Shown here in pieces: positions 47,396 to 59,503 of a DNA stretch of 64,000 nucleotides. The notes below the pieces were generated by a model that worked only from the letters and a program-made list of their open reading frames with translations, did no database searches and was not told where the DNA came from. Positions within the stretch are counted from its first letter, which is position 1. Every line of letters starts with the position of its first letter. A program made the position numbers and the translations under genes. This stretch comes from Cryptomeria japonica (taxonomy: Eukaryota > Streptophyta > Pinopsida > Cupressales > Cupressaceae): contig NC_081410.1 of NCBI RefSeq assembly GCF_030272615.1, forward strand, positions 289,541,957 through 289,605,956. The letters run 5' to 3'.

Positions 47396-48175
47396 TTACT
47401 CAAAAGTGTCCCTTGGTAGTGGCTTGGTGAAGATATCTGCTATTTGTTCCTTTGTGCTAACATACTCCAACACCACTTTCTTCTCTTGAGCTTCTTCTCT
47501 AAGATAATGATATTTGATAGAGATGTGCTTTGTCTTAGAGTGCATAACAGGATTCTTTGAAATGTTAATGGCACTAGTATTGTCACAGAATATAGTTACT
47601 GGCTCAATAACTTTCTCATTTATACCTTCCAACAGCTATTTGATCCATGCTATGTTGGTACAATTCAATGCTGTAGCAACATATTCAGCTTCTGCTGTTG
47701 ACTGTGAAACACATCCTTGTTTCTTGCTAAGCCAACTCACTAGTCTTTCTCCTAAAAAGAAAGCTCCCCCACTTGTGTTTTTTCTGTCATCAATTTTGCC
47801 TACCCAATCAACATCAGTATAAACTTTTAAATCAAAATCATTTCTTTTCTGATATACTAAGCCATAGTCCTCATTGCCTTTCAAGTATCTAAAAATTCTC
47901 TTGATTGTTGTCATGTGTGTTTCCTTAGGATCTGCAGAGAATCTTGAAACTATACCTACTGCATGTGCTATGTTTGGCCTATTGTGAACAACATATTGTA
48001 ACTTTCCAATCATGGATCGGTAGAGTGTCTCATCAATAGATGCAGATTCATCATTCTTTGATAGTTTATAGTTGGTAGTCATAGGAGTACTTACTGGTTT
48101 TGAATCCTCCATTCCAAATTTCTTCAAGATTTCCTTTATGTACTTGGATTGAGTAATGAAAATCTCATCTTTCAT
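47396..48175 (-). pseudogene. Copia-B end of RT and RNase H
   Basis: Minus strand: the RT end (FITQSKYIKEILKKFGMEDS, TPMTTNYKLSK) leads into LYRSMIGKLQYVVHNRPNIA, RIFRYLKGN, then RNase H with KVYTDVDWVGKIDDRKNTSGG (first Asp), STAEAEYVATA (Glu) and IFCDNTSAINISKNPV (Asp). KHISIKYHYLREE and TKEQIADIFTKPLP close the polyprotein. A stop lies between 47632 and 47636. Confidence 0.9.
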
Positions 48176-48826
48176 TTGTAGTATCTATAAACCTATAAAA
48201 TACTTTATCTCACCGATTAATGACATCTCAAATTCTTTTCTCATTTCATTTCCAAAGTTCTTATATAGAGAGTCATTCCCACAAAATATAATATCATCAA
48301 CAAATATGGCTGAGATCAGTATTCCATTTTTATCATTCTTCATGTAAACATTGCTATTTTCACTTGTTCTTATAAAACCAATCTTGATTAAATAAGACTA
48401 CAATCTTTCATACCATGCTCTAGGTGCTTGTTTCAGACCATATAAAGCTTTGTTCAATTTACATACCTTATCTTTATTATTGTCTTCAGCAAATCCTTCA
48501 GGTTGTTCAATAAAAACTTCTTCGTCTAATATACCATTCAGAAATGCAGATTTGACATCCATTTGATATACCTTGAAATTCTTGTAAGCAGCATATGCCA
48601 ACAATGTTCTTACTCCTTCAAGTCTTGCTACAGGTGCAAAAGTCTCACCATAATCAATTCCTTCTTCTTGGGCATAACCTTTTCAAACTAATCTTTCTTT
48701 ATTTCGAATGACCTCTCCTTTTTCATTCAGCTTGTTTCTAAAAATCCATTTTGTACTGATTACATTTTTGTCCTTCGGTCTTGGGACTAGTGTCCATGTG
48801 TCATTCTTCTTGATTTGATCAATCTC
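48176..48826 (-). pseudogene. Copia-B reverse transcriptase
   Basis: Minus strand: [14 protein letters not shown]-type N-terminus near 48770, [39 protein letters not shown], then, after a stop, VDDIIFCGNDS near 48285-48300 with the Asp pair kept, and a MSLIGEIKYFIGL end. Stops occur at about 48187, 48397 and 48680. Confidence 0.88.
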
Positions 48827-50534
48827 TTATGTCATAGCATTTATCCAATCTTCACTGTTAAATGCCTCTTTCACTATTCTTGGTTCAAATTCAGATGTCA
48901 GACATATGTTTTGTCTCAGTTTGTTCCTTGTCATCACTAGATCATCCTTATCTCCTATAATCTGACTTGGTGCATGATGTCTTCTAACATATTTGGCTAA
49001 TATAGGCTCGGTAGGCTCTATATGATCTTCTTCATCACTTGGTAACTGGATATTTTCTTCATTTCCTTCTACACTTTTCTCGGTAGGACTTGTCGGTTGA
49101 ACATAGACAAATTCATCGTAATCTTCTGGTTCCTTCGAATTACCTTCATCATTTCTTTCTGCAAATTCATCAATTTTTACATTTGCACTTTCTACTATTT
49201 TGTTAGATGACTTGATCAGACATTTAAATGCTTTGCTTCTAGAAGAATAACCAAGAAATGTTCCTTCTTCACTTTTCTGATCAAACTTGCCATTTCTATC
49301 ATCCTTGTGTACATAGCATCTACTTCCAAAGATTTTAAAATAACTTACATTAGGTTTCTTGTCATACCAAATTTCATATGGTGTCTTCAAAGTACCTTTC
49401 TTTAGTTGTACTTGGTTCAGGGTGTAAACTGTTGTGCTTATTGCTTCTCTCCAAAATGTTTGTGGCACTTTCTTTTCAATCATCAGGGTTTTGGCACAAT
49501 CCACAATAGATTTGTTTCTTCTCTCAGCAATTCCATTTTGTTGTGGAGTTCTCGGTGCAGAGACTTGTCTTTTTATACCATGATCATTGTAGAATAAGTT
49601 GAACTCATCAGATGTGAACTCTCCTCCTCTATCTGATCTAACACATTTCAGTTCTCTTCCTGTTTCATTTTCAACTCTTGCCTTGTACCATTTAAACATT
49701 TGAAAAGTTCTGATTTTTCTTTTAAAAACATTACTGACATCATCCTTAAGTAATCATCCACAAATAATATGAAATATTTATCACCATAATAACTTTGAAC
49801 TTTCATAGGACCACAAAGATCAGTGTGCACAAGATCTAAAATTCCCTTAGAAGTGTAAGACTTACTTGTAAAGCTTGATCTTTCCATTTTACCCATCTGG
49901 CATCCTCGGCACATAGCATTCTCAGGATTTTCCAAACTCGGTAGACCTCTTACTCGGTGGTTCCTTCTTATTTTGATCAGATTATCAAAATTTACATGAC
50001 AAAAACTTTTATGCCATAACCAAGTATCATCTATCTTTGCATACAAACATTTATTCTGAGTTGAGTCAAGGTGAAATGTCTTATCTTTTGTTTGTGTCCC
50101 AGTAGCAGCTAACTTTCCATGCCTATCATGAACATTGACAATTCCTTTCTGAAATTCTATTCGGTATCCTGTATTGTTTAGCTGTGCTACACTCAACAAA
50201 TTGTATTTGAAACCTTCAACCCAATAAACATCTTTGCATCTTGCATTGTCAAGAAGTGTTATAGATCCTTTACCTCTTACCGGACATGGTGCATCAATAC
50301 CAAATCTTACATAGCCTCCATCATAGTCTTCTAACAAAACAAACTTGTGTTTATCACCTATCATGTGATGTGAGCATCCACTATCTATGATCCAAAAATC
50401 ATTAGTATTTATGTGAGATATAAGGGATTTTTCTTCATACCTTTCTTCATCTGATCCATCTTTGATAGCCAGATAAACTACTTCCTTTGTATCAGTTTCA
50501 TTTGATTTATCATCATTGGATTCCTCATCAGCTA
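48827..50534 (-). pseudogene. Copia-B protease and integrase
   Basis: Minus strand. The protease motif IIDSGCSHHM is encoded near 50370-50395. Integrase follows: DTWLWHKSFCHVNFD and CRGCQMGKM (HHCC), then LDLVHTDLCGPMKVQSYYGDKYFILFVDDYLR with the first Asp. A one-base frame change near 49690 precedes VRSDRGGEFTSDEFNLF (second Asp) and PQQNGIAERRN (catalytic Glu). TPYEIWYDKKPNVSYFKIFGS and GTFLGYSSRSKAFK finish the domain. A Glu/Pro-rich linker leads to RT. The catalytic triad is intact but the frame is broken. Confidence 0.9.
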
Positions 50535-51578
50535 TTAAGCATGACTTTCTATCTCTTCTTTTGAAGTCTCGGTGTCCTTTGTAATGATTATCTTTCTATC
50601 TATCATTCGGTAATCTCTCTTTTTAGTAGAATCTTTGTCAGGATAGTTAGAAGCCATATGTCCTATCTTATCACAATTGAAATATTTCAAAGGTAGTTTT
50701 CCTTTATACTTACCTTTGCCTCTCGGTAACCTTCTGGCTAATAGTGATTCAAACTCTTCTTGCTTTCTGATTTCCTCATACAGTTTGTGTACTTCCTCCA
50801 TATTCTTGCAAAATATTTCACTTGCTCCACTATGATCCCCTTTAGTGTACTTACTCTTTCTATCATTGTAACCATCAGATTCACCAATATGAAAAGAACT
50901 AAATGCAGATTCAACTTTATTTACCGATGACCCACTGTTATCAAAGTTACTTAACTCAAATGCATGCAGCTTACCAATAGTAGCATCTAAAGAAACTGGC
51001 ATATTTGGTACAGACCTCAATTCATTGATTGTAGAGACTTGGATTGCATAAGTTGGTAGAAGGGTTCTTAACAACTTACTTGTTATATCCTTTTCTTCAA
51101 TAGTTCCACTTGCTCCTTTGATTTGATTGACAATCTCCTTTAGTCTTGTACTGTACTGGGTTATGTTCTCACCTTCATTCATCCTCATAGATTCAAGTTG
51201 TCCTCTTAGACTATCCACTTTTTCTGTTTGAACATGTTCATCTCCACCATACATAGATATGAGCTTGTCCCACATTGCCTTCGCATCATTGCAGCCTTCT
51301 AGATCATTAAACTCTGAATCGGTCAATGTAGATGTTATTTCAATCATTGCTTGGATATGTTCTTGCTTTGCTTTTATCTCTTCCATTGTCAATGGATAGG
51401 TGCTCGGTGTGATGAAATCATTCTCCAAAAAATATACAGCATATTCTCCAACTCCTGATAGGTGCAGCTTCATCCTTTTCTGCCATGTAGAGAAACTTGA
51501 CTTGTTTAGCTTTGGTGCATCCCTCTTATACATGATCTTTTCCTCAAGTACCTTTAAAGTTTTCCTTCTGGAGTCCAA
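50535..51578 (-). CDS. Copia-B gag (UBN2-type), open 347 codons
   Basis: Minus-strand ORF from ATG 51578, just after the primer site. It shows the copia gag core: FSTWQKRMKLHLSGVGEYAV, FNDLEGCNDAKAMWDKLISMY, LRGQLESMRMNEGENITQYS and LLRTLLPTYAIQVSTI. The zinc knuckle near residue 300 reads YFNCDKIGHMASNYP: both outer Cys of CX2CX4HX4C are Tyr, so zinc binding is probably lost. The start is supported by position and by the duplicated copy at 52551. It is in a different frame from protease. Confidence 0.85.
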   Translation of the reverse strand: MDSRRKTLKVLEEKIMYKRDAPKLNKSSFSTWQKRMKLHLSGVGEYAVYFLENDFITPSTYPLTMEEIKAKQEHIQAMIEITSTLTDSEFNDLEGCNDAKAMWDKLISMYGGDEHVQTEKVDSLRGQLESMRMNEGENITQYSTRLKEIVNQIKGASGTIEEKDITSKLLRTLLPTYAIQVSTINELRSVPNMPVSLDATIGKLHAFELSNFDNSGSSVNKVESAFSSFHIGESDGYNDRKSKYTKGDHSGASEIFCKNMEEVHKLYEEIRKQEEFESLLARRLPRGKGKYKGKLPLKYFNCDKIGHMASNYPDKDSTKKRDYRMIDRKIIITKDTETSKEEIESHA

Positions 51579-51579
51579 A

Positions 51580-51591
51580 GCTCTGATACCA
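51580..51591 (-). other. Copia-B primer binding site, tRNA-iMet (inner copy)
   Basis: The minus strand reads TGGTATCAGAGC two bases after the end of the inner LTR copy. A second identical site lies at 52553-52564 beside the outer LTR. Confidence 0.92.
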
Positions 51592-51593
51592 AC

Positions 51594-52566
51594 TGATAGT
51601 TCTGATACTTAAAGATAAGTACAGATGCCAAGCTAATAAGATGAGAAGGGGGGGGCGTGAATCATACAAACTTAATCTTCCATTCAAACATCAGATTCAA
51701 CCTCAATAGCATATACTTCAGTTATATAACCAAAACTATTAAACATGCAAACTCAAAAGCATATAAACATCATAACACTCATAACACCATATTTATTGTG
51801 GAAACCCAAATAGGGAAAAACCACTGTGGGATTTCGGACCCACTAAGAAATATACTCTTCTAGAGTATGCTCGGTTAAAAGCAAATCCTGTTAAAGATTA
51901 CAAACACATTGCTAGATGTGACCCGGTTAAGGGATTTCCCTCAAATCTGTTAGGATCTTCACCTTGTTAGAAGTGACCTTGTTAAAGGATTTCAAACACT
52001 CAATCAGAATGTCACCTTGCTAGAGGGTTTTACAAATAAGACTATTAAGTCCACTCGGTTAATAGATTTTCTGTCACTTCACAAGATAACAGTAATAAAA
52101 ATCTATCTGCAACTTCACATCTAAAATGCTAAAGCAGATTCTTATTTGCTCAATACAATATAGACTCAAGTTGTCCTCTTAGACTATCCACTTTTTCTGT
52201 TTGAACATGTTCATCTCCACCATACACAGATATGAGCTTGTCCCACATTGCCTTCGCATCATTGCAGCCTTCTAGATCATTAAACTTTGAATCGGTCAAT
52301 GTAGATGTTATTTCAATCATTGCTTGGATATGTTCTTGCTTTGCTTTTATCTCTTCCATTGTTAATGGATAGGTGATCGGTGTGATGAAATCATTCTCCA
52401 GATAATATACAGCATATTCTCCAACTCCTGATAGGTGCAGCTTCATCCTTTTCTGCCATGTAGAGAAACTTGACTTGTTTAGCTTCGGTGCATCCCTCTT
52501 ATACATGATCTTTTCCTCAAGTACCTTTAAACTTTTCCTTCTAGAGTCCAAAGCTCTGATACCAAC
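51594..52566 (-). repeat. 973-bp tandem duplication of LTR end, primer site and gag start
   Basis: 51594 to about 52166 repeats the first 570 bp of the outer LTR (52567 onward), and about 52167-52566 repeats the gag start and primer site (51185-51593). The join is CAATATAGAC/TCAAGTTG, at a short AGA-type overlap between LTR and gag. Differences between the copies are about 1 per cent in the LTR part and 2 per cent in gag by eye, far fewer than between the two full LTRs, so the event followed insertion. A 133-codon gag fragment (52551-52150) results. Confidence 0.9.
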
Positions 52567-54102
52567 TGATAGTTCTGATACTTAAAGATAAGTACAGATG
52601 CCAAGCTAATAAGATGAGAAGGGGGGGGGGGTGAATCATACAAACTTAATCTTCCATTCAAACATTAGATTCAACCTCAATAGCATATACTTCAGTTATA
52701 TAACCAAAACTACTAAACATGCAAACTCAAAAGCATATAAACATCATAACACTCATAACACCATATTTAATGTGGAAACCCAAATAGGGAAAAACCACTG
52801 TGGGATTTCGGACCCACTAAGAAATATACTCTTCTAGAGTATGCTCGGTTAAAAGCAAATCCTGTTAAAGATTACAAACACATTGCTAGATGTGACCCGG
52901 TTAAGGGATTTCCCTCAAATCTGTTAGGATCTTCACCTTGTTAGAAGTGACCTTGTTAAAGGATTTCAAACACTCAATCAGAATGTCACCTTGCTAGAGG
53001 GTTTTACAAATAAGACTGTTAAGTCCACTCGGTTAATAGATTTTCTGTCACTTCACAAGATAACAGTAATAAAAATCTATCTGCAACTTCACATCTAAAA
53101 TGCTAAAGAAGATTCTTATTTGCTCAATACAATATAGACATAGAACTAATCTTGTCCATCTGCTGGGCTCTATACTCTATTATTCAAAATAGATCCTCAA
53201 GCTTCTGTGCTCGGTAATCACTATGTAGCATCCCTGTGCATACATTTGCCTGCATACATTGTTTATCAACAGTTCTCTATTTATAAACAATTTTCCAACC
53301 GTTTAATCTCCTTGATCACATTTCTCATGACCAATCATAGCCATCAGATCTTCAAACTTTGACCAAGTTCAATGTATCCTTCAATCTGAAAACATTTTAC
53401 CCCACCTTGGAACTTGCATATATTTTTTGGAACTTGTGCTAGGGTATTGCGGTTCAATCTAAGCTATAGATCTTCCTGCTGATTTTCCTTTTCCATAGAT
53501 TCTTTAACAAACTTCATTCATGGCATACCAATCATTTAATCATAGCCAACTATTAGCTTCCTTCATTAAATAATGCATGTAATCATTTAATGCATTCTGT
53601 TATTACTCGGTTGCAACTTGGTAAATACTAAACTTCACTTGGTAGACATTTTGCCTTCATTAACTGATAGCGATAACCTTAGGGTTTACTAACTAGGTTC
53701 CTTAGGGTTTACCGACTAGGTTCTTTGCTTGGTAACATAGTATAGTATTAACCTTTCAATTAATAACATATGTAGGATATCAAAACAATCTAATCATCAC
53801 TATCTCATCATTGTCTAACTCAATAATAGTTTCCCATTGAATAACTTATATCTCCCCTTATCCATCATATTCTTTCTTCCTCTTTTACCGACATCTTTAT
53901 ACTCATCAAATCATACTTCTCAAGATATGGCAACATCATACTGAATTAGATAATCAATTTCTTGACATCAATGACAAAATAATAATATTAAGATAGTAAA
54001 CATCCTTAATCAGTTTTATCCATAATCATCAACAACCTTCTCAATATCCTTATTGAAATGCCAACAATCTCTCCTTGTCTATTATAATACCAAATGCTAA
54101 CA
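52567..54102 (-). repeat. Copia-B 5' LTR (right)
   Basis: Full-length partner of 45422-46954. It ends AATGCTAACA and is followed by ACTAG. A G11-type run lies near 52621. Confidence 0.93.
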
Positions 54103-55650
54103 ACTAGCTATTAGACAGGTTTTTAGGGATTCCTGATATTCTGACATGTTCTATCAATTGGGATGTAATGATGACCCAGTATAGTGAGGACTTTCCACTG
54201 GCTTGCATCTTGGCAAGTTTTATCGGCTACTTTCTGATGCCAGACAAGGGACAACAGGGTTTTTGTGTGGATGGGGCAGGATGTTGGACAGACTTATTGA
54301 GCACCCCCAGAGATTAGGATGGGGTTCGTGTATTCTGGCCCACATGTATCATGAGATGCATGAGATCATCTACAGGGATGGGAACAATATGGTTGCAGGA
54401 GTTTTGATTTTATAGGTTTGGGTTTGGGAGTATCTCCCTGTTTGGAGGCCAATTGTCGATGAGGGCAGGGATCCACAACAACCCATTATTTATAGATATT
54501 TAGGTTATGTTACTCAGCCCCATCTGGGAAAGATAGATTATTGGAGATGGTAGCTAGAAAACTTGATAGCCGTGATATAGAGACTGTATAGGGGTCTAGA
54601 GCCTTGGGATAATTAGAGAGTTGTATGCAGAGATCTCTTCATTACACAACCTTTCATAGGCAGATCATAGAAGTTGTCGAGTGGTTTGTTGTTACTCGAG
54701 TGATGAGGCAGTATGGTAGACCTCAGGGGATCTCACAGGAGTTTACTGCATATGCACATTATGTAGATTAGGAGAGGCAAGGATGGGGGCCTAGGCTATC
54801 ATACAACTTAGGCATGTAGGAGCTGACTAGGTTACACTGACTCAGATGGGACTATATGGATGATATTGTAGATGTGGGGTTATTGCCCTAGTACAGGGAT
54901 TGGTTTTAGCAACATCCATTCTCGATATTTATAGATCCAGTGGAGTAGGCACCTTGCATAGAGGAGTTTGAGGATGATGCCCCCATGTAGGGATAGAGAT
55001 AGGGACAGGGACAGGGACAGGGATAGAGAGCCGAGGTTCTGAGGCGGGCAAGTAGCGATCCTGGTGCTAGTAGTAGTAGGGTGCAAGCTGGTAGTAGGCA
55101 GCAATAGAGAGGAGAGGGTGGATCCCTAGGGGATATTGGCATTAGACTGAGTGGAGATAGGGTACGTGAGGGTGGAGGTGAGGAGGAGAGAGTATCTCCA
55201 AGACAGGTCAGGTAGAGATGAGAGGAGCAGGGTGGAGCCAGAGGTGGAGATGGAGGCAGAGAGCCTACGAGAGATGAGGGGGTTGACACAACATGGTCGA
55301 TGAGAGCACACCTAGCGAGTTTATAGTCACAACTGATAGTGGCACAGACACAGCTGGCAGAGCGAGACCGATAGCTAGCAGAGCTTAGAGCAGAGAGAGA
55401 TTGTCAGGTCAAAGAGATGAGAGCAGAGAGGAGGGCAAAGATAGATGCTTTATGGTGGGAGGTACTTCATCAGATGAGTCAGGCAACCTATTACGTTGCG
55501 GCTTATAGTGTAGCAGTTCTAGTAGTGCAATAGGTTGTACCTTATTCTCAGTATGTGGCTCAATCTGAGGGAGCTCAGGCACCTCATTAGGATCCAAGCT
55601 AGCAGGCTCCACCTCCTCCACCAGGCGATGAGGGAGAGGCCAAGAGCTAG

Positions 55651-57226
55651 ATATTCTTTTTGTAGCTCTGAGATTTTTTGTAGACACACCCATTTTTTGT
55701 AGCCCTTACAATTCTTACTCTAATGGGATTTTGTACATGTCAGTTGACATTATTTGTACCCTAAGACATTGATGATTATATATATATGAGATCTGATTGG
55801 ACTTCATAGTACTTGTGTCGATCAATTATGAGATGTCTTCTATATGATTTATTCTATATGTATGGATATTTTTTTTTAGTATGGATGTATGTAAATGCCA
55901 ATGAATATGAATGTTTGTTTTTGTTTCTTTTCATATGCAAATAAATGATGAAAATGAGTAATGAGTATTGCAATTTTTTATATTTTATTTTTTCTATGCA
56001 ATAAGATGAATGCGAATGAATGATAATGAAATGTATGAATCTATATAAGATACTTATGTATGTAGCTAATCATCTCAATACACAAGTACTCAATTGGAGA
56101 AATGATGAAAAAGAGACCGCTTAGCTAAGAAATGATGATGCATCCAACTCTCATTTAGAAGATAAAGAGATTATTACCATATTGAAATCACTCTAAATTC
56201 ACAAAATACAGAATGAGATGCAAAATGAGATGCAACTTAAACCTAGTCACTGGATTTAAAATGCTTAAGTTTCATCACTGAGCGTTAACAAACATAACAA
56301 GCAGATTAGAGTTCCTTTCTTTTCATGTGCAATATTTAATTATCTTTTCTGCAATGACACTTTTTTTGTTCATATCCTTGGACAAATTGTGCAGGGACCT
56401 AGATTGCATGATAAAGAAATTCCCTCAAAACAGACAAAGAAATGATGGGAACCTCCCAGTAGCATTCAAATAAGTGGAGTTGAGGTATGTGTGGTGATTT
56501 AACCTTGATGTGAAGATTCTTATCACAGACACCCAGCTTATTAGATGTTTCCAGATCATCAGAATCATTCCTACAAGCAGAAAAAAAAGAAAATATTATG
56601 CTCCCAATCCTTAATTCTCTCAGTCAAGATAGACTTCCTCGAGTTACTCATAGGGATAATAATTGAAAACCAATATAAAAGACAACATACAAAGAAAATT
56701 TTTCATGCATAGCTCAAACTGTTTAGTGATTGTTTTCCGTTATGTTGTTTTGCTTGTGTACTTAGTGATAAAACTCTTCGGTAGTTAGGAGACAGGTTAC
56801 TGACTCAAAGTGGATGACCAGGTTTTGTTGATGGAAAGATGACTTGGTTGATATTGCTTAGGACATGCAAATTGCTCAGTCGATTACCCTAAGACTAGGA
56901 CATTAATCAATTTCAAGCCATGGGGGCTCTAATGAATCAGAATGTCACAAAAGTGACTAAAATATATGTACAAATGATAATAAAGATGCATAAAAGTGAG
57001 AAATGTTGATGTTGCATTGATAGATGGAGCATTGAGTACAAGAGGTGCTTGTTTGCTTGGTTTTCACCTACTTGGTAGAGATTCATTTTTTTTAACCAAG
57101 GTGCCTGTTTACCAGGTTTTCACCAAGGCATTTTTTTCTTCTTGTTTTTTTTAGGACTTTTTATGATTTTTATGATTTTTTTTCAAGACATTTTTCAACT
57201 GTACAGGTTGCTGAAGCAGAGAATGC
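55651..57226 (-). other. Tat-2 region 3' of integrase, non-coding
   Basis: Aligns in reverse with Tat-1 18854-21515. It contains the empty insertion site of the solo LTR (GGGAGGTTCCCATCATTTC on the minus strand, about 56440-56460). No ORF of note. Confidence 0.6.
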
Positions 57227-58351
57227 TAAGCGAAGAATTTCTTCAAATGGATGGTGTTAATCAATTTATGGAATTTTTCTCCTTCCAATGTTGAGAGATG
57301 ATAGACACTAGTGCCAAAGACTATAGTAATGATGTAGTGACCCAGCCAGTTGGGTTTAGACTTCCCTTTGTTGTCTCAAAACTGTTGATGTTTTAGGATT
57401 TTCTCTTAGAACTAAGTCACCAACTTGAAATTCTCATCGTCGAACCTTCTTGTTATATCATCTGGACATTCTCTTTTGATACACTCTAAGATGATCAAAT
57501 GCCACTTGCTGACATTCATCCAGAAATTTGAGTTCTTGCAATCTAGATATCCTATAGTCTTCATCAGTAACAAGACCTTGCAAAGAAACTCTTAGAGATG
57601 GTATTTCTACTTCAATAGGTAATAATGATTCAAACCCATACACCAAAGAGAAAGGTGTAGCCCCAGTAGGTGTTTTGATACTTATTATGTAAGCCCATAA
57701 TGCAGGATTGAGCTGCAGGTGCCAATCCTTCCCAGATTTGTTTACTATTCTGTGTAAGATAGTCAGTAGGTTTTTGTTAGATGCCTTAGCTTGTCCATTA
57801 CCTTGAGGGTAATATACAGATGACTAGTGTTGTTTAGTTTTGAATTTCTCAAAGAGCTCATCCAGATCTTTATTCTTGAATTTTCCTCCATTGTCAGTCA
57901 CGGTGGATGAAGGTATCTCATACCTACATATGATATGGTTTAGAATGAATAGAGATATTTGTTTACCAGTTGCTTTGATGAGAAAAACTACTTCTACCCA
58001 CTTAGTGAAGTACTTAGTGGCAGTTATGATAAGCTTGTGTCCGTTGGATGATGCAGGATAGATCTGACCAATGAGATCAATGGCCCATTGCTGAAAAGGC
58101 CAATGTGTGATGAAGGGTATGAGATCCTTTGTTGGAGCATGTATGAGATTTCCTTGTAGCTGACACTTCTCATTAGTTTTAGAAAACTTTATACCATCCT
58201 TCTCCATGTCTGGCCAGTAGTAGCTAGCCCTTAGTAGTTTCCGAGCTAAAGTAAGACCATTCGAATGAGATCCACAAATACCTTCATGGACTTCCAATAA
58301 TTCAATTATAGACTCTTCAGTTTCTAGACACCTAATAAATGTACCATCCAA
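57227..58351 (-). pseudogene. Tat-2 integrase
   Basis: Minus strand: VHEGICGSHSNGLTLARKLL and the knuckle (NEKCQ; first Cys of CEKC is Asn here), QQWAIDLIGQIYPAS with the first Asp, STVTDNGGKFKNKDLDELF (second Asp), a stop before SSVYYPQG, then NGQAKAS, with Lys at the DD35E Glu exactly as in Tat-1. The C-terminus ends IHLKKFFA at 57227-57229. It keeps the 16 bases missing in Tat-1. Confidence 0.88.
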
Positions 58352-59040
58352 ACCTCACCTAAACAAATCACTAGCAATGATGACGTACCATGAAGTGTTT
58401 CGGGTTAGGTTCCTTTTCTCATTACATGTAAGATTTTTTTGGGATAATTTGGTCATGTAGATAAGAGTAAATGTGGTTATATCAAGATGAGTTATGTCCA
58501 ATAATAGAACAAACTATTTGGGACTCAGGAAAATCATAGGCCGGGTAATGTAACTCTTCCACAAGGAATTCAAAGCAAAAATTAGACTCTTGTAACTCTG
58601 GTATAGATGCCAAGGTGGCCATAGCATCTCTTGCTCTGTTTGCTAATCTGGGAATCTGCTGGAATGATACAAAAGTAAAATACTTCTTGAGATCATCAAC
58701 CATTCTCTTATAAGGCATCAGTTTCTCATCTCAAGTCTGATATATATCATTGATTTGATTGATAATTAGTTGAGAATCTCCATAGATATGTAATTCTAGA
58801 ACCTTCCATTCAATAGCTAGCTTGATCCCATTTACCAAAACTTCATACTCTGTAATATTGTTTGTGCAAGGGAAAATAATCTTGTAAGCCTTCAAGATTG
58901 AATATTTCTGAGAAGTAATAAATAGTATTCCAGCACTAGAACCATTTTGGGTGAAAGATCCATCAAAGAACATCTTCCATGATTGTTGAGTAAGGTGCAT
59001 TACTGATTTATCTAGAAATTCTATATGCAGCAGTTGAGTG
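58352..59040 (-). pseudogene. Tat-2 second RNase H (aRH)
   Basis: Minus strand: WKMFFDGSFTQNGSSAGILF (Asp), NNITEYEVLVNGIKLAIEW (Glu), LHIYGDSQLIINQI (second Asp kept), a stop near 58728, then RLANRARDAMATLASI. The equivalent domain in Tat-1 is open for longer. Confidence 0.85.
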
Positions 59041-59503
59041 TCTTCAAGTGGAGCTTCAGTGAGTTGATCTACAATTACCCATCCTTTGATGGCTTTGTGT
59101 TCCACATATTCAATATCAAACTCTGTAAGTACCATGACCCATTTTGCCAATCTTCCAGTGAGTGCTGCTTTGTTGAGAAGATACTTGAGCAGATCAATCT
59201 TAGCTGCTAGCTTGATGGAATGTGCCAACATGTAGTGTCTCAATTTTTTTGATGCAAAGAATAATACCAAGCATTCTTTTTATATTATAGTTTAGTTCAT
59301 TTCATAAGACACCAATGTTCTGCTAATATAATATATAGCTCTCTCTTTTTTATTTTCATCTCGCTGTGCCAGAAATGCCCCAATGATGAATCAATGGCTG
59401 ATATGTATAAGATCAATGGTTTTCCTTGAATTGGTGGCATCAGTATTGGTGGATTGGACAGGTACTCTTTGATATTCTAAAGGTGTTTTTCTCATTCTCG
59501 ACT
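59041..59503 (-). pseudogene. Tat-2 RNase H (first)
   Basis: Minus strand: a decayed N-terminal part (LILYISAIDSSLG..., frame disrupted near 59370), then KLRHYMLAHSIKLAAKIDLL, LTGRLAKWVMVLTEFDIEY and EHKAIKGWVIVDQL, which leads into the second RNase H. Confidence 0.8.

Larger units (their letters stand above)
45422..54102 (-). mobile_element. Copia-B, full-length Ty1/copia retrotransposon
   Basis: 8.7 kb flanked by ACTAG. LTRs 45422-46954 and 52567-54102, iMet primer sites next to the right-hand LTR copies, and a purine tract by the left LTR. Minus-strand order is gag, protease, integrase, RT, RNase H, the copia order. It carries an extra partial LTR plus gag start (51594-52566) by tandem duplication. 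The two full LTRs differ by several per cent by eye, so it is not recent. It interrupts the Tat-2 PMD gene. Confidence 0.95.
44571..55650 (+). pseudogene. Antisense PMD gene in Tat-2, two exons, split by Copia-B
   Basis: Opposite strand to Tat-2 gag-pol. Exon 1 (44571-44645) begins MVVPI and ends at a donor GTG/GTAAGTGG. A roughly 466-bp AT-rich intron ends TTTTTTGTAG at 45111. Exon 2 starts in matching phase (VRLPHVLFRCVYPPTMTLAHEL), runs through LVERFHSEHNTFHFPVGEMMITPKDIYEIL to 45421, and resumes at 54108 after Copia-B (ACTAG duplication). There it has the GWGRMLDRLIEHPQRLGWG and AHMYHEMHEI block, a WEYLPVWRPI motif, PHLGKIDYW, and a charged coiled-coil tail with stop TAG at 55648. Many stops look like Trp or Gln codons turned into TAG/TAA. 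Exon 1 is inferred from start, donor and phase. Confidence 0.65.

Noticed and set aside
55126-55311. Minus-strand Ser/Pro/Leu-rich ORFs opposite the PMD tail
   Set aside because: Shadows of the charged Arg/Glu/Gly tail on the plus strand.
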